Assembly: GCA_007693785.1 (NCBI GenBank)
Contig: RECY01000028.1
Location: 62,001 to 126,000, forward strand
DNA: 64,000 bases
Reading direction: 5' to 3'
DNA from: Phycisphaerales bacterium
GTDB lineage: Bacteria > Planctomycetota > Phycisphaerae > Phycisphaerales > UBA1924
A program made the translations under genes and the position numbers. The notes under the pieces were generated by a model that saw only the letters and a list, made by a program, of their open reading frames with translations, was not told the DNA's origin and searched no databases. This document shows positions 24,272-32,825 of this stretch, one piece after another (the stretch's first letter is position 1; each line of letters starts with the position of its first letter).

Positions 24272-26920
24272 GTGCGGGAACGGATGCAGCGTTGGCGTCG
24301 GGGGGCGTCTGGAGCGGTTGTGCGGATTTGGGCGGTTTCGGCGGTCTTGCTGCTGTCGCCCTCGGCGGCGATCGGGCAACACGGGGACGAGGGCGCTCTC
24401 GCGCGACTTGGTCCCGGCGAGGACCGGGCGGATCTGTTTGAGTGGGCGCGTCCGTTTGACGCGGACGCCTCGATCCCGATCCCGGCGTCGTTCTTCGGGC
24501 GCGAGACGGGCTCGGTCTTCACGCGGTACGAGGAGTTGGTCGCGTATTTCCGGGCGCTGGCCGAGGCTTCGCCGAGGGTGACGCTGACGCCCTACGGGCA
24601 CTCGCACCAGCGTCGCGAGTTATTTATCCTGACGATCTCCAGCGAGGCCAACCTCGCGGACCTGGACGGGATCCTGGACCGCAACCGTGCGCTCACCCGC
24701 GGCTCGGAGCGCCCGTTGAGCGGCACGCTGGAGCGGAACCCGGCGATCTCGTGGCTGAGTTTCGGGGTGCACGGGAACGAGCCGTCGGTTTATGAGACGG
24801 CGATGGAGGTCGCGTACACGCTCGCGGCGAGCCGGCACCCGGAGATCGGGTCGATCCTGAACAACTCGGTGGTCGTGATCGATCCGGCGCTCAACCCGGA
24901 CGGGTGGATGCGGTACGTCAACTGGTACGAGAACCAGGTCGGTCGGGAGGCGGATGCGAACCCGGATTCGAACGAGCACTGGGAGCCGTGGCCGGGCGGG
25001 CGGACGAATCACTATTTGTTTGATTTGAACCGGGACTGGATCTGGCTGACGCAGCCGGAGAGCCGTTCGCGTTTGCAGGTGTACCGCCGGTATATGCCTC
25101 ACCTGCACATCGATTATCACGAGATGGGGTACACGAGCCCGTACTTTTTTGGCGAGGGCGACCAGCCGTACAACGCGAACATCCCGGCATCGACGCGGGC
25201 GTGGATCAAAAAGGTGGGCGAGGCGAACGCCGAGGCGTTCGATCGGGAGGGGCTGATCTACGCGACGCGGGAGCGGTTTGACTACATGTACCCGGGGTAC
25301 GGGAAGGTGCTGCCGGTGTACCACGGGGCGGTGGGGCTGCTGACGGAAAAGGGCGGCCACTCGCGGGCGGGTCTGGCGATCGAGTTCAACGAGCACGAGG
25401 TGCTGACGCTGCGGCGCCGGGCGTACTGGCACTATGTCACGGCGATGAGCTCGCTGGAGATGGTGGCGCGGGAGCGGCGGGGGATGCTGGAGCGGTTTCA
25501 TGATTTTTTCCGCTCGACGCACGAGCTGGCGCGCGAGTCGCCGATGTCGTTTGTGATCCCGGCGGAGACGGACCCGGCGTTGCTGGCGGTGATCCACGAT
25601 CTGTGCGTGTCGCACGGGATCCGCATCGACCGCCTGACGCGGGACACGGAAGTCGAGGGAGTCCGGTACGACGGGGAGACGACGGCGTTCCCGGTGGAGA
25701 TGCGGGCAGGCTCGTGGGTCGTGCGCACGGATCAGGACATGGGGCGGCTGGCGCGGGTGTTCTTCGAGCCCGATCCGGAACTGGTCGAGAAGCAGACGTA
25801 CGACATCACGTCGTGGTCGCTCCCGGCGGCATTGGGTATCGACGCGGTCGCGACGCGGGAGGCGTTCGCGGCGGGCACGGAGCCGCTGGGCGAGTGGCGA
25901 GCGTCGGAGCCGCGGGTCACGGGTGAGGGCTCGGTGGCGTTGATCGTGGATTCGGCGCAGCACCGGTTCCCCGCAGCCGTCGGCGTCGCGGTCAAGCACG
26001 AGGCCTTCGCGCGGCGTTCGGGTGAGGCGATCGAGCTTGATGGCAAGCGTTTTGCGCGCGGGAGCCTGATCATCCATGCGCTGCGGAACCGGCACGTGGA
26101 CACGGACGCGCTCGTGCGCGACCTGCTCGCGAGCGGGAACAGCGTGCACCGGGCGAGCACGGGGATGCCGAGCGAGGGGCCGGCGCTCGGGAACAACGCG
26201 AGCGGACGTCTGGGCAACGCGCGGGTGGCGCTCCTGCGCGGATCGCCGATCAACGCGAACTCGTTCGGGCATCACTGGCACATGCTGGATGTGGCGTACC
26301 CGGTGCCGCACTCGGTGCTCGCGGTCGATCGCCTTGGTCGGGCGGACCTGTCTCGGTTTGGGGTGGTTGTGCTGCCGAGCGGGGGCGGTTTGAGCGGTGA
26401 CGCGCGGTCGGCGATCGAGTCGTTCGTGCGCGATGGGGGCGTGCTGGTCGCAACGGGTCGGAGCGGGCACTGGGCGTCGCGCGAGTTGCTCGGGCTGGAG
26501 GCGAAGCGTCGGGATCGGGACGACAGCCGCCCGAAGCTTTCGGATTTGACCTACGAAGAGCGGACCGGGCGATCGGACGAGGACCGCGTGCCGGGCGCAG
26601 GCGTGCGGATGCTGCTGGATACCACGCACCCGATGACGGCTGGGCTGCCGGGCTCGCTGACGATGCTGAAGACCGATGCGAACCCGTTGCCGGTGAGCGA
26701 CACGGGGTTTGTGATCGCGTCGTACGCGGGTCGGCCGCGGGTCGGCGGGTGGATCAGCGAGCGGAACATCGCGCACATCCGCGACGAGCCTTCGGTGACG
26801 GCTCACCGGCTCGGTCGCGGGTGGGTGATCGCGTTTGCGGAGGATCCGACGATGCGCGGGTTCCAGCACGGGCCGATGCGGCTGTTGTTGAACGCGATCG
26901 TGTTCGGGCCGGGGATGTAA
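24272..26920 (+). CDS. Secreted M14 family zinc carboxypeptidase with C-terminal GATase-like domain
   Basis: An 882-residue secreted protein. GTG 24272 is chosen for the ideal Shine-Dalgarno site AAGGAG with a 6-nt spacer; a signal peptide follows (residues about 17-36). The M14 domain spans about 80-400 with all key residues: HxxE zinc motif H167-G-N-E170, substrate-binding DLNRDW at 251-256, third zinc ligand H283 in DYHEMG, and a candidate catalytic Glu (E359 in LLTEKGG). The C-terminal 200 residues resemble a class I glutamine-amidotransferase-like fold (VVVLPSGGGL...VRDGGVLVATG) without an obvious catalytic Cys. It probably removes C-terminal residues from peptides outside the cytoplasm. 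It is first of three M14-type genes in a row. Confidence 0.85.
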   Translation: MRERMQRWRRGASGAVVRIWAVSAVLLLSPSAAIGQHGDEGALARLGPGEDRADLFEWARPFDADASIPIPASFFGRETGSVFTRYEELVAYFRALAEASPRVTLTPYGHSHQRRELFILTISSEANLADLDGILDRNRALTRGSERPLSGTLERNPAISWLSFGVHGNEPSVYETAMEVAYTLAASRHPEIGSILNNSVVVIDPALNPDGWMRYVNWYENQVGREADANPDSNEHWEPWPGGRTNHYLFDLNRDWIWLTQPESRSRLQVYRRYMPHLHIDYHEMGYTSPYFFGEGDQPYNANIPASTRAWIKKVGEANAEAFDREGLIYATRERFDYMYPGYGKVLPVYHGAVGLLTEKGGHSRAGLAIEFNEHEVLTLRRRAYWHYVTAMSSLEMVARERRGMLERFHDFFRSTHELARESPMSFVIPAETDPALLAVIHDLCVSHGIRIDRLTRDTEVEGVRYDGETTAFPVEMRAGSWVVRTDQDMGRLARVFFEPDPELVEKQTYDITSWSLPAALGIDAVATREAFAAGTEPLGEWRASEPRVTGEGSVALIVDSAQHRFPAAVGVAVKHEAFARRSGEAIELDGKRFARGSLIIHALRNRHVDTDALVRDLLASGNSVHRASTGMPSEGPALGNNASGRLGNARVALLRGSPINANSFGHHWHMLDVAYPVPHSVLAVDRLGRADLSRFGVVVLPSGGGLSGDARSAIESFVRDGGVLVATGRSGHWASRELLGLEAKRRDRDDSRPKLSDLTYEERTGRSDEDRVPGAGVRMLLDTTHPMTAGLPGSLTMLKTDANPLPVSDTGFVIASYAGRPRVGGWISERNIAHIRDEPSVTAHRLGRGWVIAFAEDPTMRGFQHGPMRLLLNAIVFGPGM

Positions 26921-26953
26921 CGGATCGGGCTGAGGGTGGTGCGAGGAGGCGGC

Positions 26954-28960
26954 ATGCGAAGGTTGTGGATCAGCGCGGCGTTTCTGGTTTGCGCGAGCGG
27001 GGCTTCGGCGGACTGGCGAGACGCGGGCGCGCCCGGGGTCGCGACGCGAGAACTGGCGCGGACGCCCGAGGGGCGCTCGGTGGTCGTGACGCGGATTGCC
27101 GCGGCGGACGCGGAGCACCCGGACCGCCAGCCGGCGGTGCTGGTGATCGCGGGGATCGACGCCCGCCACGCGATCGGTCGGGAGGCGGCGGGCTCGCTCG
27201 TGCGCACGATGTCGGAAGGTGAGGCGCTCGCGGGTCGCACGCTGTACGTCGTGGAGGACCTGAACCCGGACGGGAGCGCACGCTTTGCGAAGTTTGGTCG
27301 CGACGGGCTCCCGACGGCGGACACGGGGCGCGCGCCGGACGAGACGCCGCGGGACGCGGACCGGGACCGGCGCTTCGCCGAGGACGGCGGGGACGACCTG
27401 AACGACGACGGCATGATCACGCTGATGCGTCTGCGCCCGGTGATGGGCTACGACCTCGCGCCGACGCATGTGATCGACGCTGAGGACCCGCGCGTGATGC
27501 GCGAGCGGGGCCCGGGCGAGGCCGCGACGCACGTGGTCATGATCGAGGGCACGGATAACGACGGGGACGGTCTGTTCAACGAGGATGGGTACGGCGGGAC
27601 CGCGGGCGGGGGGATCGACCTCGACATGCACTTCCCGATCGAGTGGCCCGAGCACGCCGACGGGGCGGGGTGGGCGCCGCTGACGCGCCCGGAGGCGCGC
27701 GGGCTGGTGGACTGGATGCTGACGCGGGACAACATCGTCGCGGTGGTGGTCTACGGCGAGCGGGACAACCTGTGGCAGACGCCGGCGACGAACCGGTTTG
27801 ATGTGACGCGGCGGGTGCCGCTGGGGATCGAGGCGGGGGACAAGGCGGCGTACGACGCGGTCGGCGAGCGCTACCGCGAGATCACGGGCGTGCGAGGCTT
27901 CAGCGGGTGGTCGATCGACGGCTCGGCGCGGGGCGTCGAGGGCAGCCTGATGCTCTGGACGTACGCGGATTTCGGGGCGTTGACGTTCGCGACGCCGGTG
28001 TACGTGCGCCCGGACCTGGTGCGTCGCGAGCCCGCGCGCGGGGAGGCGGAACGCGATGAGGCGGCTGATGGCGAGCGGACGGGTGCTTCGGAGCGGTCGG
28101 CGGCGGATGATGCGCAGGACGAGCCCCGGGTCGTGGAGATCGGCGGGTACCGCGTGGAGATGACGCCCGAGGGCGTGCGCGCGGCGATGGCGCGTCTGGA
28201 GTCGGCGGACGCCGAGGAGCAGACGCGCGTCATGGCGGCGTTCCAGGCGCTCCCGAGCGAGGTGCGTTCGCAGATGACGGCCTTGGCGCAGCAGGAGGAC
28301 GGCGAGGCGGCCCCGCCGGCAGCCGCACCCCTCGCGGGCGAGGGTGAGTCACGCGGTCGACAGAACGCGGGCGCGCCCGCTGGCGGCGGCTCGGGCGAGA
28401 GCGCGTGGGCGAAGTGGCTCGCGGTGGCCGACGAGCAGGGACGCGGCTTCGTCGAGTGGCGTTCGTTCGACCACCCGCAGCTCGGCGAGGTCGAGATCGG
28501 CGGCTTCGAGCCCGGCTTCATGCAGAACCCGCCGGAGGGGATGCGCGAAGCCCTGTTTGAGCAGCAAGCATCGCTCGTCAGCGAGGTGCTCGATCGGCTG
28601 CCGAGCCTAAACGTCGCGGACGCATCGGCGGAACGGATCGGCTCCGGGCTTGTCCGCGTGCGTGTGCGCCTGGTGAACGAAGGCCGCTTCGCGACGCGAT
28701 CGGCGATCGCGAGCAAGTCCCGGAGGCTCGCGCCGACGGTGCTCGCGATCGAGACCGAGCCGGAGCGCGTCGTGAGCGGCTCGCGCGTGGTCCGGTTCGA
28801 GTCGGTCGAGCCCGGCGGGCACGCGCAGGCGTCGTGGCTGGTGCGACAGGACGGGCCGGTCCGCGTCGAGCTGCGCGACCCGGTGTTCGGCTGGATGGAT
28901 ATCGAGATCGACCCCGCCAGCGGACGCTGGTCGGCGACCCCGAAGGAGGCGCGGCGATGA
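26954..28960 (+). CDS. Secreted M14-like pseudo-peptidase (catalytic residues replaced)
   Basis: A 668-residue protein with a signal peptide (1-19) and an M14-type fold, but none of the catalytic residues are kept. The HGNE zinc site is D69-A-R-H72 ('AGIDARHAIGRE'), the DLNRNF substrate motif is DLDMHF (222-227), and the third zinc His is Gly268 (VVVYGERDN). EF-hand-like acidic loops occur at about 146-153 and 200-212. A low-complexity Ala/Glu/Gly linker (about 350-480) leads to a C-terminal beta domain (VRVRVRLVNEGRFATRS). It may bind peptides or calcium, or act as a partner of the flanking enzymes. AGGAGG precedes ATG 26954, and the stop overlaps the next start (ATGA). Confidence 0.75.
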   Translation: MRRLWISAAFLVCASGASADWRDAGAPGVATRELARTPEGRSVVVTRIAAADAEHPDRQPAVLVIAGIDARHAIGREAAGSLVRTMSEGEALAGRTLYVVEDLNPDGSARFAKFGRDGLPTADTGRAPDETPRDADRDRRFAEDGGDDLNDDGMITLMRLRPVMGYDLAPTHVIDAEDPRVMRERGPGEAATHVVMIEGTDNDGDGLFNEDGYGGTAGGGIDLDMHFPIEWPEHADGAGWAPLTRPEARGLVDWMLTRDNIVAVVVYGERDNLWQTPATNRFDVTRRVPLGIEAGDKAAYDAVGERYREITGVRGFSGWSIDGSARGVEGSLMLWTYADFGALTFATPVYVRPDLVRREPARGEAERDEAADGERTGASERSAADDAQDEPRVVEIGGYRVEMTPEGVRAAMARLESADAEEQTRVMAAFQALPSEVRSQMTALAQQEDGEAAPPAAAPLAGEGESRGRQNAGAPAGGGSGESAWAKWLAVADEQGRGFVEWRSFDHPQLGEVEIGGFEPGFMQNPPEGMREALFEQQASLVSEVLDRLPSLNVADASAERIGSGLVRVRVRLVNEGRFATRSAIASKSRRLAPTVLAIETEPERVVSGSRVVRFESVEPGGHAQASWLVRQDGPVRVELRDPVFGWMDIEIDPASGRWSATPKEARR

Positions 28961-30738
28961 ACAGGCGGCATCAGATCAGGACGCGTTCGTGGATCGTCGC
29001 GGGTGCGCTGCTGCTCGGGGTGTGCGCGTTGGCGCCGCAGCCGGCGGCGCGGGCGCAGGCGCTCGCCTCGGCAAGCCCGGAGCGGAAGGTCGAGATCCCG
29101 TTTAACCGGTATTACACGGGTGCGGAGCTTGAGGCGTGGATGGCGAAGATCGCCGAGGCGCACCCGGAGCTGGTGGAGCTGCGCTCGCTGGGTGAGAGCC
29201 GGAACGGCAGGCCGCTGACGCTGGCGATCGTGACGGGCCCGGGGGAGCTGGATCACAGCGAGAAGCCGGCGATCTGGATCGACGGGAGCATCCACGGCAA
29301 CGAGCTTCAGGCGTCGGAGGTCGTGCTGTACACGATGTGGTATCTGACCGAGGCGCACGGGCAGATCCCGGCGATCACGACGCTGCTGGAGGACTACACG
29401 TTTTATCTGATGCCGCTGGTGAACCCGGACGGGCGGGCGTATTGGTTCGAGGAGCCGGCGACCCCGCACACGGGCAGGCAGAGCATCCGCCCGCGCGACC
29501 TCGATCGCGACGGGTTGGTCGATGAAGACCCGCTGGACGACCTCGACGGCGACGGCTCGATCACGCAGATGTGGCGTGAGGACCCCAACGGGCAGTGGGA
29601 GCGCGACAAGCACGACCCGCGCCGGTTCTACCGCGTCGAAGAGGGGCAGCGCGGCTCGTGGTCGTACCTCGGGCAGGAAGGGTTGGACCGTGACGGCGAC
29701 GGGCGGGCGAACGAGGACGGGCCGTTCGGCGACGACATGAACCGGGCTTGGCCCGCGGGCTGGAAGCCCGACTATGTGCAGCGCGGCGCCGGGCTCTACC
29801 CGCTCGAAGCCCCCGAGGCTCGCGTTATCGCCGAGTTCATGATCGCGCACCCGAATATCGCGACGGCGCAGGCGTACCACAACACCGGGGGCATGATCCT
29901 CCGCGGGCCCGGGGCGCCGCACCGCGGCGAGTTCTACCCGCGCGAGGACCTTCGGGTCTACGACGAGATGGGGCGCATCGGCGAGCAGATGCTGCCGCAT
30001 TACAACTACTGGATCATCCATGAGGACCTATACATCGTGCACGGCGGGTTCGTGAACTGGGCGGCCGAGGGGCTCGGTGCGTTCGCGTTCACCAACGAGC
30101 TGATGACCTTCCGCCACTATTTCTGGAGCGAGACCCGCCCGGACGAGCGGGCGATGTGGCTCTTCCGCGACCGCCTGGAGTTCGGGCTTTCGTTTAAAGA
30201 GCACGAGTGGTTCGATCACCCGCAGCACGGGCGCGTGCTGATCGGCGGGCTGAACAAGTGGTCGAGCCGCCTGACACCGACGTTCATGCTCGAAGAGGAG
30301 GCCCACCGGAACGCGGCGTTCACGTTCTACCACGCGGATCAGATGCCGAAGGTGGATTTCGATCGTGTCGCGACGCGATCGCTGGGTGACGGGCTGTGGG
30401 AAGTGACGGCGGAGCTGCGAAACGAGAAGCTGATCCCGACGCGTTCGGCGCTCCAGCAGAACCGCGGGATCGGGCTGCCGGACCTGGTCGAGTGCGAGCC
30501 TGCGAGCGGCGGCGTGCTCGCGGGCGGCGTGCTGGCCCACTGGCAGGATCGTCCGCTGGCGCGCGAGCAGAGGCGCGAGCCCGGGCGGCTGCTGCTGGAC
30601 GAAGGCGTGCCGAGCCGCGGCGTGCGCACGGTGCGATTCCTCGTCGAGGGTCGCGAGGGCGACGAGCTGACGCTCCGGTTCACGAGCGAGCGAGCCGTGG
30701 ATCGCGAGCGGACGCTTCGCTTGCGCGCGGGCGAGTGA
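28957..30738 (+). CDS. Secreted M14 family zinc carboxypeptidase
   Basis: A 593-residue secreted protein whose ATG overlaps the preceding stop (ATGA). A signal peptide covers residues 1-34. The M14 domain has an intact zinc motif H113-G-N-E116, NRAW substrate motif with N262/R263, and third zinc ligand H308 in QAYHNTGG. Three acidic calcium-loop-like insertions (DLDRDGLVDED 181-191, DLDGDGS 195-201, DRDGDGRANEDG 244-255) suggest calcium stabilisation. A C-terminal beta-sandwich with Arg/Leu-rich strands (about 480-593) may bind a partner or surface. It is closest in layout to the inactive protein encoded before it. Confidence 0.85.
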   Translation: MNRRHQIRTRSWIVAGALLLGVCALAPQPAARAQALASASPERKVEIPFNRYYTGAELEAWMAKIAEAHPELVELRSLGESRNGRPLTLAIVTGPGELDHSEKPAIWIDGSIHGNELQASEVVLYTMWYLTEAHGQIPAITTLLEDYTFYLMPLVNPDGRAYWFEEPATPHTGRQSIRPRDLDRDGLVDEDPLDDLDGDGSITQMWREDPNGQWERDKHDPRRFYRVEEGQRGSWSYLGQEGLDRDGDGRANEDGPFGDDMNRAWPAGWKPDYVQRGAGLYPLEAPEARVIAEFMIAHPNIATAQAYHNTGGMILRGPGAPHRGEFYPREDLRVYDEMGRIGEQMLPHYNYWIIHEDLYIVHGGFVNWAAEGLGAFAFTNELMTFRHYFWSETRPDERAMWLFRDRLEFGLSFKEHEWFDHPQHGRVLIGGLNKWSSRLTPTFMLEEEAHRNAAFTFYHADQMPKVDFDRVATRSLGDGLWEVTAELRNEKLIPTRSALQQNRGIGLPDLVECEPASGGVLAGGVLAHWQDRPLAREQRREPGRLLLDEGVPSRGVRTVRFLVEGREGDELTLRFTSERAVDRERTLRLRAGE

Positions 30739-30767
30739 GACACCCCGCGCCGCGGTGATCTGCTGGT

Positions 30768-32825
30768 TTATCGGGTTTCGTGGTGCATCGCGAGTTCGCC
30801 CCATGCGTCGTAGCGCGTGGTCTGGCGTCGCGCAACGGCGTGACGGGCAGCGGCCGTCTTCTGCGCCTGCCACCAGAGCGCGCGGGCGGGCAGATGGCGC
30901 AGGGCGGGCGGGAGCGTGCGCACGATGGCGGTCAGCGGCGGGATCGCGAAGCGCTCGATGACGCAGTCGGTGGCGGCGACGTACGCCTCGGCGTGCCCCG
31001 GGTCGCCCTGGCGCCCGGCGCGGCCGAAGAGCTGGCGATCGACGCGGGCCTCGTCGTGGCGCTCGGTGGCGATGACGAAGAGCCCGCCGAGGGCGCGGGT
31101 TTCGTCGGTGAGCTTGATGTCGGTGCCGCGACCGGCCATGTTGGTCGCAACGGTGACCGCGCCCGCCTCGCCGGCTTTTTCGATGATCTCGGCTTCCTCG
31201 GTCTCGCGGTGGGCGTTGAGCACGCGGCACGGGGTGCCGCGGTCTTGCAAGAGGGATGCGAGCGCCTCGCTCGTTTCGACGCTGCGTGTGCCGATGAGCA
31301 CGGGGCGTCGCGCCGCGTGGATCTCGGCCGCCCGGTCGGCGACGGCTTCCAGCTTGGCCCGCTCGCTGGTGAACACGCGGTCGGGCCCGTGCGTGCGCGA
31401 GATCGGCTTGTGCGTCGGCACGCGCACGACCGGTGTGCGATACTCGCGCCAGAGCTCGTGGGCGACTTCTTTGGCGGTGCCGGTCATGCCGGCGAGGAAG
31501 GGGTAGCGCTGGAAGAAACGCTGGTAGCTGAGGCGCGCGACGGTGCGTCGGTCCGCGGTGATCTCGAGGCGTTCTTTCGCTTCGACCGCCTGGTGAACGC
31601 CGAGCTGCCACTGACGCCCTTCGAGCAGGCGTCCGGTGGATCGATCCACGATCACGATCTTGCCTTCGCGCACGACATAGTCGTCGTCGCGTGTGTAGAG
31701 CTCCACGGCTTCGACGGCTCGCACCGCCAGCTCCTCACGCCGGCGCGGGCCGGACCAGAACGGGGGCAGACGCTCGGCGAGGCGCGTGAGGCGCTCGCGC
31801 CCGGCGTCGGTCAGGTGGCACCGGCGGCGTCGGGTGTCGACGTCGTAATCGCGGTTGCGCTCGAGCGTGCCCGCGATCTCGGCGGCGAGGTTGTAGTGCT
31901 CGGCGGCGGGGGATTCGGCGTCCTCGCCGAGGATCGCGGGCGTGACGGCTTCGTCGATCAGGATGCTGTCGGCCTCGTCCACGATCGCCGCGAAGTGCCC
32001 GCGCTGCACCACGAGCTTGCTCCACCCCGCGACCCCGCCGTCGATCGAGGCTTCGCCCGTGAGCTGGTCGAGCACGAGCGTGCCGGTGGTGGCGCGCAGC
32101 GGCGTGTGCGTGCGGTCGCGGAGGAGGTCGAAGATGAACTGCTTTTCGGCGCCGTAGGTGACGCCGCGGGCGTACATGCGGGCGCGCTGGTCGCGTTCCT
32201 GTTTGTCGCGGAGAGCGCCGACGGTGACGCCGAGGAGGCGGTAGGCGGGTTCGGTGGTGATCGCGTCGCGGTCGGCGAGGTAGTCGTTGACGGTCATGAC
32301 GTGGACGCCGCGACCGCGCCAGGCGAGCCAGGCGGCGGGGAGGATCGCGGTGACGGTCTTGCCCTCGCCGGTCGCCATCTCGGCGACGCACCCTCGGGCC
32401 ATCGCGAGCGCGCCCATGACCTGCTCGGGGTGGAGCTTGAAGCCGAGCGTGCGTCGAACGGTCTCGCGCCCGAGGGCGAAGGCCTCGTCGAGGGCCGCCG
32501 GATCGCGACGGTGGAGGATCGCGTGTTCGCGGGCGCGTTCGACGGCGTCGGCGAAGGCGGCGATGGAGAACGCTTCGAGCTCGTCGCTGCGCCGGCAGAT
32601 GCGGGCGGCGCGGTCGCGGTCGCCGGTGTGGGCGGCGCGCCAACGCGCGATCGACCCGCGAACCCATTCGCCGAAGAGGTCCGCGCCCTCGGGCGGCCGC
32701 GGCTTGGGGGGCTGCTTTGAGAGGCTCGGCCACAGGCGCTCGGGGCTCGGCGTCGGCGCGTTCGACTCGCCCGCTCGGCGCGGGGCGGGGAAGGCGGGCG
32801 TCGGGCTCGCGGGGGCGGCGGTCAT
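30768..32825 (-). CDS. Truncated SecA paralogue (SecA2-like translocase ATPase)
   Basis: A 685-residue SecA-type motor, about 200 residues shorter than housekeeping SecA. Present: a Pro-rich N-terminus (1-45), NBD1 with Walker A ATGEGKT (151-157) and DEAD box at 283-286 (IVDEADSILIDEA), a reduced preprotein cross-linking domain, 'AGMTGTAKEV', and NBD2 with 'TNMAGRGTDIKL' and 'GRAGRQGDPG'. Absent: the helical wing, most of the scaffold and the C-terminal zinc finger. The usual 'YGTNNEFGFDYLRD' motif is altered to YGAEKQFIFDLLRD. ATG 32825 overlaps the stop of the M50-HlyD gene (ATGA). Such accessory SecAs usually export a narrow set of substrates; here the neighbours suggest a dedicated export role. 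Confidence 0.88.
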   Translation of the reverse strand: MTAAPASPTPAFPAPRRAGESNAPTPSPERLWPSLSKQPPKPRPPEGADLFGEWVRGSIARWRAAHTGDRDRAARICRRSDELEAFSIAAFADAVERAREHAILHRRDPAALDEAFALGRETVRRTLGFKLHPEQVMGALAMARGCVAEMATGEGKTVTAILPAAWLAWRGRGVHVMTVNDYLADRDAITTEPAYRLLGVTVGALRDKQERDQRARMYARGVTYGAEKQFIFDLLRDRTHTPLRATTGTLVLDQLTGEASIDGGVAGWSKLVVQRGHFAAIVDEADSILIDEAVTPAILGEDAESPAAEHYNLAAEIAGTLERNRDYDVDTRRRRCHLTDAGRERLTRLAERLPPFWSGPRRREELAVRAVEAVELYTRDDDYVVREGKIVIVDRSTGRLLEGRQWQLGVHQAVEAKERLEITADRRTVARLSYQRFFQRYPFLAGMTGTAKEVAHELWREYRTPVVRVPTHKPISRTHGPDRVFTSERAKLEAVADRAAEIHAARRPVLIGTRSVETSEALASLLQDRGTPCRVLNAHRETEEAEIIEKAGEAGAVTVATNMAGRGTDIKLTDETRALGGLFVIATERHDEARVDRQLFGRAGRQGDPGHAEAYVAATDCVIERFAIPPLTAIVRTLPPALRHLPARALWWQAQKTAAARHAVARRQTTRYDAWGELAMHHETR

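Noticed and set aside
24620-27655. A 1011-codon minus-strand open frame spanning two M14 genes
   Set aside because: It crosses an intergenic gap, is Arg/His/Pro-rich and mirrors recognised peptidase genes.
30768-32825. Reading the SecA-like protein as the housekeeping SecA
   Set aside because: It lacks the helical wing, most of the scaffold and the zinc-binding tail, and sits in an adaptor/protease operon; a full-length SecA is expected elsewhere.
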